This document shows, in pieces, positions 42,865-52,676 of a stretch of 64,000 nt of DNA (position 1 is the first letter of the stretch; each line of letters opens with the position of its first letter). Where the stretch lies: assembly GCA_018814305.1 (NCBI GenBank), contig JAHJAA010000048.1:1-64000 (forward strand). The letters are read 5' to 3'. Source of the DNA: Pseudomonadota bacterium (GTDB lineage Bacteria; Desulfobacterota; Desulfobulbia; Desulfobulbales; JAGXFP01). A program made the translations under genes and the position numbers. Under the pieces are notes generated by a model. It saw nothing but the letters and a program-made list of their open reading frames with translations. It ran no database searches and had not been told where the DNA came from.

Positions 42865-43167
42865 TTACTCAACATAGATTACTTCACCCATTATCTCTTT
42901 CTTCACATACTCCTTCAAATACTTTTCACGGGCTATATCAACCTGACGACCGAATTTTTGTTGCAAGAGAGTGCGGAGTTCATTTTTAAGCTCATAGATA
43001 TTGGGCGTATTATCCCGAAGTTCAATCATCAGATCAATATCACTGTTTTCGGTATAATCTCCTCGACTGAACGAGCCAAAAAGACCGACCTGGGTCAAAT
43101 GAAAATGTTCATACAGGTAGGACTTATTTTCCGCCAAATATTTGATGATCTCTTCCTGGCTAACCAT
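42865..43167 (-). CDS. MNT-type minimal nucleotidyltransferase antitoxin
   Basis: 100 residues, complete. GLFGSFSRGDYTENSDIDLMIEL holds the GSxxRG motif and the DxD metal ligands of pol-beta nucleotidyltransferases; the C-terminus EVIYVE is typical. MNT antitoxins AMPylate HEPN toxins (as MntA does HepT). Its HEPN partner directly downstream is decayed, so this copy is now unpaired. SD GGAAATAA is weak; start ATG 43167. Confidence 0.88.
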   Translation of the reverse strand: MVSQEEIIKYLAENKSYLYEHFHLTQVGLFGSFSRGDYTENSDIDLMIELRDNTPNIYELKNELRTLLQQKFGRQVDIAREKYLKEYVKKEIMGEVIYVE

Positions 43168-43234
43168 TTATTTCCTCAAGACAGGTTGTGTCTTCCAGAA
43201 TTCAAATGCCTTCTGATGCTTTGAGCTCCAGAGC

Positions 43235-44500
43235 TTACTCCTTGCCGACCAGCACCAAGGCCCTATCACCAATGACCTCAGGCTCCTGACTCCGCTGGTA
43301 CATCATGAAGGAGTAATCGTTAACACTCTCCACATCATTCAAGGCCTCGGCCAGGCCGCCGACGGTCACCTCATGCCCTGCTTCCACCGCATCTTTGATA
43401 TGTTTCAAGAAAAAATAGGTGAAGAGGCCGTGCTGTTTCTCGGGGTACCAGGAGCTGATCTGGTTACCCCGCGAACTGGTAAAGACCGCCGCGTTATCAA
43501 GTTTCAACACCGGTTGTTTCACCCGCAAACCGATGGCACTGGCCTTGGGGATAATCGAACCCTTACTGGACATCCCGCTGAAACAGGCGTCAAAGGCCAT
43601 GGTGATACTCTTCACCTCTTTATCCGCTCCCATTTTATAGAGATTACTGTAAAGAAGATCCAGTGAATAGCTGGTCAGTTTAATCGCACCGGGATCAGCC
43701 TCGGCAGGGAGCAGGCTGACATCACCGGTGTCGGGGTCCGGAGCCCCATGACCGGAATAATAGATGAAGATATCTGCCTTCCCCTTGCGGGCTCGACTGT
43801 AAAGGATCCCTCGATGATCATTCTGATTGCCGAAGGTTTTGAAAAGATCCGGCAGGGTAGCATTCTCCATATAAATGATATTCTGCTCCTTGAATCCCAT
43901 GGTCTCGATCAGATACTGTTTCATGACCGAGGCATCACGAATGGCATAATCGACCTGGGGAATCCCCGGATTCCGGTACTCCTTATTGCCGATGACCACG
44001 GCCACCGCATAGGGCCGGACCAGACCGGTCCGAGGTGGGATGTCGACATTGGCCGACTGTTGGGCCTCGGCCAGGGTTGCCTGAAAATAACTGTTGGCAG
44101 GATCAAGGGAAACCGCCTTCCGGGCCAGCTCCAGCGCCCGCTGTCGTTGGGGATCCTGTTTGTCAGTCAAGAGAAGATGGGCGAGCCCGTTCAGGGCCTT
44201 GGCGTAATCAGGTTTGAGCTGAACCGCCCTTTCCAGATGATTCCCTGCCCTATCCACCCGGCCTTCGGCATAATACAGCATGGCCTGATTATAATGGAGC
44301 GCAGCACTTTCGGGACATAGGGCGATGGCCTGGTCATAGGAACGAATCGCCTCAGCCGGACTGGTGCGACTTTCCTGCATGGCCTGACGCGCGAAGACTT
44401 GGGCCTCCCGGCAGTCGGCAGCCAAAACCGTTGCGACAGGAACAGTGCACAAGATCCCACCCACCAGGGCCAAAATGAAGGTAAAAAAAGACGATTTCAT
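43235..44500 (-). CDS. Secreted TPR-caspase-like (C14) protease
   Basis: 421 residues from ATG 44500, after GGAGGGG. Signal peptide (1-28, ATVLAA). 30-150: about three TPR units (AIRSYDQAIALCPESAALHYNQ, in part; HLERAVQLKPDYAKALNGLA; KAVSLDPANSYFQATLA). 163-421: metacaspase-like domain with His251 in YYSGHGAPDP and Cys306 in FDACFSGM, both catalytic residues intact. Starts YAVAVVIGNKEYRN as C14 domains do. Periplasmic protease with cleavage after basic residues by family analogy. Possible promoter 44579-44607. Confidence 0.9.
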   Translation of the reverse strand: MKSSFFTFILALVGGILCTVPVATVLAADCREAQVFARQAMQESRTSPAEAIRSYDQAIALCPESAALHYNQAMLYYAEGRVDRAGNHLERAVQLKPDYAKALNGLAHLLLTDKQDPQRQRALELARKAVSLDPANSYFQATLAEAQQSANVDIPPRTGLVRPYAVAVVIGNKEYRNPGIPQVDYAIRDASVMKQYLIETMGFKEQNIIYMENATLPDLFKTFGNQNDHRGILYSRARKGKADIFIYYSGHGAPDPDTGDVSLLPAEADPGAIKLTSYSLDLLYSNLYKMGADKEVKSITMAFDACFSGMSSKGSIIPKASAIGLRVKQPVLKLDNAAVFTSSRGNQISSWYPEKQHGLFTYFFLKHIKDAVEAGHEVTVGGLAEALNDVESVNDYSFMMYQRSQEPEVIGDRALVLVGKE

Positions 44501-44578
44501 GCTCCCCTCCAGAATAAAAAAGCGCTGCCCATAAAGATGGGACAGTAAGACCAATATCAAGAATGAATTGTATCCTAT

Positions 44579-44607
44579 TGAATAGCGAATTCAACCTGCC
44601 CTGTCAA
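44579..44607 (-). promoter_or_regulatory. Possible sigma70 promoter of the TPR-caspase gene
   Basis: Minus-strand TTGACA (44607-44602), a 17-base spacer and TATTCA (44584-44579). The -35 is perfect, the -10 only fair. Start of transcription would be near 44572, 70 bases before the gene. Confidence 0.45.
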
Positions 44608-44658
44608 GTGTCAGACCCTGACTCTCCAAAGCCATAATCTCCGGGACATTTGCAGGAA

Positions 44659-44677
44659 TCGGATAACAATTATCCGA
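44659..44677. promoter_or_regulatory. Palindrome between divergent genes, operator candidate
   Basis: TCGGATAA-CAA-TTATCCGA has 8-bp perfect arms. It lies between the minus-strand caspase gene and the plus-strand gene at 44778, about 50 bases upstream of the caspase -35. The GGATAACAATT core recalls lac-type operators by chance or descent. No regulator gene adjoins. Confidence 0.35.
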
Positions 44678-44777
44678 AAAGCCACTTATCATATCCAACT
44701 TTATTTGATAGGTTTAGATAATGGAACCGTCACCTTTTGATCCTTCCTGAAAAATACCTTCAAGGAGACCACGAAAA

Positions 44778-45518
44778 ATGCAGAATATCCGCCGCCCTCT
44801 GGTCTTTATCTTCCTGATTCTTTTTAGCCTGCAATCGTCAACCTTGCCAGTACAAGCCGACGCCGGGCCCAAAGAAGGATTCTTCGAAACGGCAGCAGGG
44901 ATTATTGTCATCAGCCAGGTGGTTTTCTGGGGAGTCTTCGGCCTCGTCCGGCATTTCAAAAAAGAAAAGCGGGCCAGGGCCGTTACCGCGATACATTTTG
45001 ACTGGGAACGGGTCAGACTGACCATTGGTCAGGAAAGAATGGAGGTGACGGCAGAATTTGAATACACCAACCAGAGCGATGAGCGACTGGTGATGAACAT
45101 GTTTTTCCCTTTTACCCAAAAGGTTCGCGGAAATATCAAGGATATCCAGATCAATCTGGACCGCATTGACCAGCATGGGGTGGTGACGGCCAAAAGGATC
45201 AAGTACCACATTAAGCGGAACCGGATTGATTTCCGATACTACATCGATCCCCGGGAAAAAATCCGCTTATCAATTTCATACGACGAGGCCCTGCAAGGCT
45301 CCCAGGCGGCCTACATCCTCACCTCCATTAAACGCTGGAAACGGCCGGTGGGTCTGGCGGAGTTCATTGTGGAGCTCCCCCTTGAACTTCAAAATCCACA
45401 TTTTTCGTACAACGATTCACTGGTGGAGAGCATTCATGACCAGAAGCGTGGGGTTGGAATTTACCGTTTTGAGATGCATGACCTCTTCCCCGACCAGGAA
45501 TTTGAGGTGAGCTGGTGA
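44778..45518 (+). CDS. Secreted or membrane-anchored protein, unrecognised
   Basis: 246 residues: signal peptide (1-28), a further hydrophobic helix (36-57, TAAGIIVISQVVFWGVFGLV), a short basic segment, then a domain of about 180 residues with alternating beta strands (RVRLTIGQERMEVTAEFEYTN in part). Its sequence MFFPFTQ and ISYDEALQ suggest an immunoglobulin-like or DUF-type fold with conserved aromatic core. AAGGAG lies 10-12 bases before ATG. It is 31 bases upstream of the GIY-YIG gene and may share its transcript. Confidence 0.7.
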   Translation: MQNIRRPLVFIFLILFSLQSSTLPVQADAGPKEGFFETAAGIIVISQVVFWGVFGLVRHFKKEKRARAVTAIHFDWERVRLTIGQERMEVTAEFEYTNQSDERLVMNMFFPFTQKVRGNIKDIQINLDRIDQHGVVTAKRIKYHIKRNRIDFRYYIDPREKIRLSISYDEALQGSQAAYILTSIKRWKRPVGLAEFIVELPLELQNPHFSYNDSLVESIHDQKRGVGIYRFEMHDLFPDQEFEVSW

Positions 45519-45549
45519 GGGCTAGGAGCCCCGGTAAAGGAAGGTTTTG

Positions 45550-45813
45550 ATGGTGGAAGAGCAGAACTGGTCCCTCTACCTGATCCAATGTGCGGACGGC
45601 ACCCTGTATACCGGGATTGCCCGAGGTCTGGAAAAAAGAATCGCAACCCACAACGACGGGTCAGGGGCTCGCTATACCCGAGGGAGGGGGCCGGTTACCC
45701 TGGTTTACCGGGAAGATTTTCCCGACCGGGCAACCGCATCCAAAAGAGAATACGAGGTCAAGCGGATGACCAGACGCGAAAAACTGAAATTAATTGAGTC
45801 TCACGCAAAATAA
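45550..45813 (+). CDS. GIY-YIG nuclease superfamily protein (UPF0213/YhbQ type)
   Basis: 87 residues. The GIY-YIG core is SLYLIQCADGTLYTGIARGL, then RIATHNDGSGARYTRGRGPV with the family Arg/His, and a C-terminal KREYEVKRMTRREKLKLIE. Such single-domain proteins are linked to DNA repair and to nicking of damaged DNA (YhbQ). ATG 45550 follows AAGGAAGG; TTG 45547 is not needed. Confidence 0.92.
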   Translation: MVEEQNWSLYLIQCADGTLYTGIARGLEKRIATHNDGSGARYTRGRGPVTLVYREDFPDRATASKREYEVKRMTRREKLKLIESHAK

Positions 45814-45846
45814 AAAAAACCGGAAGAGGCACAGGGCCCCTTCCGG
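45812..45846 (-). terminator. Terminator of the DEAD-box helicase gene
   Basis: CCGGAAG (45820-45826) pairs with CTTCCGG (45840-45846), with an inner GGC/GCC pair. On the minus strand eight T follow (45819-45812). As the GIY-YIG gene stops at 45813 from the other side, the hairpin may serve both. Confidence 0.8.
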
Positions 45847-45871
45847 ATAGGACATAAGGTCCAGAGAAAAA

Positions 45872-47311
<1,440 letters not shown>

Positions 47312-47969
47312 AAACAAAAAACCTCAAAATAAGATGACCCGAGTTGCCAATGGAAAGGGTCCTCGGAAAAACCCCGAAAAAATCAAGATCAGGACAACTA
47401 TAATCCGGATCCCGGGGTAAGGGTGCAGGAATACCCTGCGTGACCGGTCCGATCAAGCCAGCCCAGCGACGTAATAAAGTCAGCGGCATGCGATTGATTG
47501 GTTTCCGGATAAATCAAACGGGTCCCAGCCAAAAATGGAGTTTTTGCCTGATCAAAGGTCATGCCCAAAAAATCATGCTCGGAAATAAGCGAAACGAAGT
47601 AAAGACTCCGATATCACTCATCTTCCGGTGCATATCTTGGGGCAATCCTTGATCTCAGGAAAAATCCTCACGGGGTGGCAGACACGAATTAACAATCGTT
47701 TAACGGTATCCAACGGGGAGTGGAGCAGGCGACTCGACAGGATATATCGTGAAATGAATTGCAGAACTCTAAGGAACAATTTGTTAATTATACACGGGGA
47801 ATCTTTTCCTGCAAGGGAAATCGACCGTAAATGGCCTCATTAAAGAATTGGCGGGTATCTTTTCTTGAAAAACTATGGTAACCTGACCCCCTTTTTTAAT
47901 GAAAATCCCGTCATCAGGCTCTTTCCAGCCCATCAGGCGGGATTTTGTACCTTCCCAAAGGAGAGACCA
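47312..47969. other. Long divergent intergenic region (DEAD-box / FKBP)
   Basis: 658 bases between divergent genes. I see no gene with a ribosome site and no strong hairpin; both promoters must be here. The DEAD-box side may carry a long leader. AT-rich stretch TTTGTTAATTATACACG near 47778 could be a -10 area for the FKBP gene, without a good -35. Confidence 0.4.
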
Positions 47970-48398
47970 ATGACCCAGGCAAAAAACGGCGATACCGTCA
48001 AAATCAACTACACCGGAAAACTAAACGATGGCACGGTTTTCGACTCTTCAGAGGGGCGGGAGCCATTGGCCTTTACCCTGGGCAGCGGCCAGGTTATCCC
48101 TGGCTTTGAAGAGGCGGTTCTAGGCATGACCATCGGCGCATCCAAGAATATCGCCATCCCTGTGGAGAAGGCATACGGTCCCCGTAACGAAGAGCTGGTC
48201 ATGACCGCTCCCCTGGAGCAAGTCCCGCCCGATCTCAATCCGGAAGTGGGCCAGCAGCTCCAGTTAAGCGGACCCAACAATGAATTGATCGTGGTACAAG
48301 TGGTTGAGGTAACCGAGGAGTCCATCACTCTGGACGCCAACCCCCCCTTGGCCGGTGAAGACCTGATTTTTGATATCGAACTGGTGGCCATTGGTTGA
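47970..48398 (+). CDS. FKBP-type peptidyl-prolyl isomerase (SlyD-like)
   Basis: 142 residues, cytosolic (no leader). KINYTGKLNDGTVFDSSEGREPLAFTLGSG (in part) and VIPGFEEAVLGMTIG are the FKBP core; the insert-in-flap segment around GPRNEELV to LQLSG is that of SlyD, but the metal-binding His tail is missing. ATG 47970 follows AAAGGAGAG; the frame upstream to 47865 is leader. Folding catalyst and chaperone. Confidence 0.93.
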   Translation: MTQAKNGDTVKINYTGKLNDGTVFDSSEGREPLAFTLGSGQVIPGFEEAVLGMTIGASKNIAIPVEKAYGPRNEELVMTAPLEQVPPDLNPEVGQQLQLSGPNNELIVVQVVEVTEESITLDANPPLAGEDLIFDIELVAIG

Positions 48399-48431
48399 TC
48401 CGAGTAAACCCATCCGATCTCAGGAAACATC

Positions 48432-48908
48432 ATGTTCAACCATATCAAAAAACTTCTTTTCAGTAACCCAATCCCAGGGAAGCCCCGGCAGGATCATGAG
48501 CTCGCCAATCGAATCTCAGCCTGTGTCATCCTGCTGGAGGCGGCCTTGGTTGACAATCACCTGGCGGAAACAGAAATGGAGCATATCCACGCTTCCATCA
48601 TCCAGGAGTTCGGACTGGAACCGGTCTATGCAGAGGAACTGCTTGAGATGGCCCACAAGGCCAGAAACAAGGCCACCGATCTTTGGGAATTCACCAACAG
48701 AATCAATCAGAGTGCCACCCCAGAAGAAAAGCTGGCGATTATGAAGCGGGTATGGCACATCATCTACGCCGACGGCAATCTCGACATGCTGGAAGATCAT
48801 TTTGCCCACAAGCTGGCCAACCTCCTGCGCCTGACCCATGGGCAGATGATTGAGACCAAACTCCAGGCCAAGGCTGAAATTGCCCGACGCCCTTCAGCGG
48901 AACAATAA
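48432..48908 (+). CDS. TerB-family tellurite-resistance-like protein
   Basis: 158-residue helical protein. ISACVILLEAALVDNHLAETEMEHIHASI and IMKRVWHIIYADGNLDMLEDH (in parts) match the two metal-binding helices of TerB/DjlA-type domains, with the conserved Asp/Glu. It starts 33 bases after the FKBP gene. Function of single TerB domains is unknown; the C-terminus of the M48 protease at 38-40 kb has the same fold. Confidence 0.85.
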   Translation: MFNHIKKLLFSNPIPGKPRQDHELANRISACVILLEAALVDNHLAETEMEHIHASIIQEFGLEPVYAEELLEMAHKARNKATDLWEFTNRINQSATPEEKLAIMKRVWHIIYADGNLDMLEDHFAHKLANLLRLTHGQMIETKLQAKAEIARRPSAEQ

Positions 48909-48940
48909 AGGCTCCGCCCAACTGCCAACTGAATTATAAA

Positions 48941-48960
48941 ACAGCTGGCCTCCCCCAGCT
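48941..48960 (-). terminator. Weak hairpin at the end of the gene 48959-49570
   Basis: AGCTGG/CCAGCT (48943-48948 and 48955-48960) forms a 6-bp stem, overlapping the stop codon, and TTTTAT follows on the minus strand. Modest evidence for termination. Confidence 0.4.
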
Positions 48961-49570
48961 ATTCATCAAGGGACATCAAGTCGGCCTGATACTGTTCAAG
49001 GAGTTGCTTCTCGGCGGGGGTGGGCTTCGGCAGGTATTGGTAAGCCTCCTGCATACCCTTGATGGCGGCAATGCCGTCTTCCATCCCTTTTTTGGTCTGA
49101 AGGTAGGCCTCCGGGTTCATCTGGGCCTTTTTTTTCTCCAAATCAACCAGACGGGCCTCCATCCCGATCACCGTGGCGTCGGTCCCCAGGGTAATCTCAT
49201 CGCGCATGCCCAAGGCTATCACCCGCATACTTTTTTTCAACCAGAGCTTAGGGTCCAGCTGTCTTGATTGGGCCCAATTCAAATAGTCCGGATCCTTCAG
49301 GGCCTCATTAAAATCGACCAGAACATCATCCTCAGCCGTCTTTTCCATATTGTCGTCGAGGGCGGTAAATTCGCTCCACCGGGCGATCATGTCCAGGACA
49401 TCATCCTCAGTAAATCGAACATCGCTGACAAATTCGGCCAGATCTCTGGTCCATTGAATAAACTGAAGATTAGCCTCCCGGACATCGAGGACCCCATCGC
49501 CCTGATCGGCACTGGCGACCGTGACCAATGACAAAAACACGAGCAAGAACCGAAAAACCAACCTTTTCAT
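48959..49570 (-). CDS. Secreted helical protein, unrecognised
   Basis: 203 residues: signal peptide (1-21, MKRLVFRFLLVFLSLVTVASA), then an acidic, all-helical domain with repeated charged/amphipathic stretches (VIGMEARLVDLEKKKAQMNP; EAYLQTKKGMEDGIAAIKGM). No Cys, no motif. GGAGGGAGGATT is an excellent ribosome site. Preceded by a terminator, so it is its own unit. The family is not known to me. Confidence 0.7.
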   Translation of the reverse strand: MKRLVFRFLLVFLSLVTVASADQGDGVLDVREANLQFIQWTRDLAEFVSDVRFTEDDVLDMIARWSEFTALDDNMEKTAEDDVLVDFNEALKDPDYLNWAQSRQLDPKLWLKKSMRVIALGMRDEITLGTDATVIGMEARLVDLEKKKAQMNPEAYLQTKKGMEDGIAAIKGMQEAYQYLPKPTPAEKQLLEQYQADLMSLDE

Positions 49571-49591
49571 AATCCTCCCTCCTCAAACAAA

Positions 49592-49626
49592 AGAGATTCC
49601 ATCGCACCAGCCGCGACGGAATCTCT
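49592..49626 (-). terminator. Terminator of hemB
   Basis: AGAGATTCC (49592-49600) pairs with GGAATCTCT (49618-49626), with a further TCGC/GCGA inner pair; on the minus strand TTTTGTTTG follows. Confidence 0.75.
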
Positions 49627-49656
49627 CCTTTACAATCAATCTGACCGGTTCAGGTT

Positions 49657-50634
49657 TCAGCGATTCTGCATATAACGGGCCGCATCCTTGGCGGAATAAG
49701 TCAGGATAATATCCGCCCCGGCCCTTCTGATGCTGAGCAACGTCTCGTACATAACCTTATCGCCGTCAATCCAGCCCTTTTCGGCCGCAGCCTTGATCAT
49801 GGCGTACTCGCCGCTGACATGATAGGCGGCAATGGGCAGATCGAACTCGTCGCGGAGTTTACTGATGATATCAAGATAGGCCACCGCCGGTTTAACCATC
49901 AGGATGTCGGCACCCTCGTCCACGTCAAGGGTCGCCTCGCGAAAGGCCTCGCGCGAGTTGGCCGGATCCATCTGATAGCCACAGCGATCGCCGAACTGGG
50001 GTGCACCATCGGCGGCTTCGCGAAACGGTCCGTAAAAGGCCGAGGCATACTTGACCGCATAAGACATGATCGGAATGTTATGAAAATTATTTTCATCAAG
50101 GGTCGCCCGGATTTCAGCCACCCGACCATCCATCATGTCCGAAGGGGCCACCATATCGGCACCGGCACGGACATGGGAAAGGGCGGTATGAGCGAGGACC
50201 TCAAGGGTTGAGTCGTTATCAATCTCGTTATCGATGATCAACCCGCAATGACCGTGATCGGTATATTCACAAAGGCACACATCGGTGATAACATTCATCC
50301 CCGGGGCCTTGTTCTTAAGTTCCTTGATGGCCCGCTGGATTATCCCATCCTTGGCATGGGCGCCGGAACCCACCGCATCCTTTTTCTCGGGGAGTCCAAA
50401 GAGAATCACACTATTAATTCCGAGCTTCATGCATTCGGCCGCTTCCTTACCGAGTTCATCGACGGAAAAACGGAATACACCAGGCATCGAGCCGATTTCC
50501 TCCTTGATTTTTTTCCCAGGGCGAACAAAGAGCGGGTAGATCAGATGATCCGGAGAAAGATGGGTCTCGCGAATCAGAGAACGAAGTACTTCATTTTTCC
50601 GCAACCGGCGCGGGCGATATTCCGGAAAAACCAT
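49657..50634 (-). CDS. hemB: Porphobilinogen synthase
   Basis: Condenses two aminolevulinates to porphobilinogen in tetrapyrrole synthesis. 325 residues, normal. Zinc Cys cluster [14 protein letters not shown] present, so it is the Zn-dependent class. Schiff-base Lys in [12 protein letters not shown], and SDMMDGRV plus [13 protein letters not shown]. Single gene with its own terminator. Needed for cytochromes and siroheme, in keeping with an anaerobic respiring organism. Confidence 0.97.
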   Translation of the reverse strand: MVFPEYRPRRLRKNEVLRSLIRETHLSPDHLIYPLFVRPGKKIKEEIGSMPGVFRFSVDELGKEAAECMKLGINSVILFGLPEKKDAVGSGAHAKDGIIQRAIKELKNKAPGMNVITDVCLCEYTDHGHCGLIIDNEIDNDSTLEVLAHTALSHVRAGADMVAPSDMMDGRVAEIRATLDENNFHNIPIMSYAVKYASAFYGPFREAADGAPQFGDRCGYQMDPANSREAFREATLDVDEGADILMVKPAVAYLDIISKLRDEFDLPIAAYHVSGEYAMIKAAAEKGWIDGDKVMYETLLSIRRAGADIILTYSAKDAARYMQNR

Positions 50635-50818
50635 GACAAATCTCCTTCTTGGAATTTATGAAATTGAGAATTATGTATGCTCTACGTTGTTAAACTTAAA
50701 CTACCTACTCAAAGTCTTGCCATAAAAAACATGAAGAGCACTGATACGGAAAAGTTACGATCAATAGGACCCATCCCCATCAATCACCCCCGGATCTGAC
50801 TCCAGACTGCAGCCAAAC

Positions 50819-52573
50819 TCACTTGAGCTGAAACTCCTTCTCAACCAGATCATTGATAAATTTTTCTGGTTCGTCAATGCCGGAACCGGTGATGGTGACC
50901 TGATGCAAATCCACTTTCTGGCTGAGCAACCGGAAACCATACTCGCAGATCTCTATCACCCTTTTGCAGATGGATCGAATCATCTTTCTGTTTTTGGGGT
51001 AACGGGCCAGAATCCGATCAATGGCATCCTCACTGAACAAAATTTCCATTTCGGGGGAACCAAACTCTACTTCACACTCCCGGATACGATGAACCAATTC
51101 GATGAAGACCTCACAGGCGTCATTGGTATCCATGTTTTCAGTCTGACAAAATCTGGCCAGAAGGGCCAGGCGCTCTTCTGAAATATTGATCTCGGGCCGA
51201 TGATAACATTCCGCCCGTGACTGTTTCATGAAACGGACCAATTCATCCAGTTCGGTCACCGCCAGTTGGCGGTATCGATCAAGGTGCAAGTCCCTTTGGT
51301 CGGGATCGTCTATTAACGCGGCCAGACCATCCTCCGGATTAAGCACCATCTCGGCTGAAATCACCAGGAAAGGCAGGGTCAGGGAAGGAAGCCTCTTTTC
51401 AAAAGGCAGCAGAACCCGTTCAAGCACGCTCTGGAGCCCGCGGGCGCCGGTCTTTTCGATAATGGCCAGCCGGGCAATTTCCCGATAGGACTCATCCTCA
51501 AAAGCCAGTTTGATGCCATAGGCGCGAAAGTCCTTTTTCTTACTGAGCACCACCCCACAGCCGGGATTTCGTAAAATCTGGTATAAATCTCCTTCGTCCA
51601 ATGATTCAAGGACGGAGATCACCGGTAGGCGACCGACAAACTCACTCTCAAATCCATAGCCGATCAAATCCTCAGCTTTGGCCTGCAACAGGTAATAGGT
51701 ATCATCCTTCCGGGAGGTTACCGTTGATTCAAAACCCATGGATTGCCGGGAAACCCGTTTACGAACGATCTCTCCCAGCCCCCCGAAGGCCCCACTCATG
51801 ATAAAGAGGATATTCCTGGTGTTAACCGCCCTTTTTTCTCGTTTGCCGTGGGTCCGATAATACTCCATGGCCTCCATCTGTGAAATGGGATCATGGGGAA
51901 CCTTGAGATCCACATCGGTCTCCTCCATGGGTTTCAGGAAGGCCCTCTGGACCCCGGTTCTGGAAATATCATGTCCCACAAGATTGGAACTTGAGGCTAT
52001 CTTATCAATTTCATCCACATATATGATTCCCAAACCGGCCTTTTCCAGGTCACCATCTGCCTGCCGAGCCAGATCCCGGACCAGATCTTCCACATCGCCG
52101 CCCACATACCCTGTTTCACTGAACTTGGTGGCGTCACCCTTGACAAAAGGAACGCCCAACTTCCTGGCAATGAGTTTAATGAGAAAGGTCTTGCCGACTC
52201 CGGTGGGGCCGACCAACAGGATATTGTTTTTAACCTGGCCCAGGCTCCTTTGCTCCGGACCACCGCTTTCTTCGGCAAAGCGGATCCGGTTGAAATGGGT
52301 GCATATCTTGGTGGCCAGCACGGCCTTGGCGTCATCCTGCCGGACCACGTACTCATCCAGATAATCAATCAACTCCTCGGGTTTCATCCGAAAGTTGTAC
52401 ACCGCCTGGTCTTTTTCAGCAGGAACCTCGGTTTCCAATGTTTCCTGAACTTCCGCCATGGGAAATAGACCGGTTGAAACTATTTTGATCCGGTTCCCGT
52501 ACTTTTCGGAGAGATAATCCCCGATTTCCTTTTCCAGATCTTTCTGGGTGGGAAAACCACTATCTGATGTCAT
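50819..52573 (-). CDS. ClpX-like AAA+ ATPase without zinc domain
   Basis: 584 residues against about 420 for ClpX. 1-55 replaces the N-terminal Cys4 zinc domain with an unrelated segment; 60-100 is the ClpX-like start YVVRQDDAKAVLA; Walker A GPTGVGKT (122-129); Walker B GIIYVDEIDK (183-191); sensor region; MGF at 279-281 stands where ClpX has its IGF loop for ClpP; GARGLQSVL holds the sensor-2 Arg. Then come 150-170 extra C-terminal residues (about 410-584) of unknown fold. It lies downstream of ntrX, same strand, 102 bases apart. Probably an unfoldase with its own substrates; ClpP binding is inferred from MGF. Confidence 0.85.
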   Translation of the reverse strand: MTSDSGFPTQKDLEKEIGDYLSEKYGNRIKIVSTGLFPMAEVQETLETEVPAEKDQAVYNFRMKPEELIDYLDEYVVRQDDAKAVLATKICTHFNRIRFAEESGGPEQRSLGQVKNNILLVGPTGVGKTFLIKLIARKLGVPFVKGDATKFSETGYVGGDVEDLVRDLARQADGDLEKAGLGIIYVDEIDKIASSSNLVGHDISRTGVQRAFLKPMEETDVDLKVPHDPISQMEAMEYYRTHGKREKRAVNTRNILFIMSGAFGGLGEIVRKRVSRQSMGFESTVTSRKDDTYYLLQAKAEDLIGYGFESEFVGRLPVISVLESLDEGDLYQILRNPGCGVVLSKKKDFRAYGIKLAFEDESYREIARLAIIEKTGARGLQSVLERVLLPFEKRLPSLTLPFLVISAEMVLNPEDGLAALIDDPDQRDLHLDRYRQLAVTELDELVRFMKQSRAECYHRPEINISEERLALLARFCQTENMDTNDACEVFIELVHRIRECEVEFGSPEMEILFSEDAIDRILARYPKNRKMIRSICKRVIEICEYGFRLLSQKVDLHQVTITGSGIDEPEKFINDLVEKEFQLK

Positions 52574-52676
52574 AATTTGTATCTCGCTATCTTCTTTCGG
52601 GAAGATTGATCAGGGGCACTTTGAACGACGCCTACCCTACTCCGGCACCCAAAACAACAGGCCAATCACAACTCAC

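Noticed and set aside
34477-45813. A defence island
   Set aside because: Caspase-like, MNT-HEPN remnant, HNH and GIY-YIG proteins suggest it, but the genes are scattered among housekeeping or envelope genes and no known defence operon is complete.
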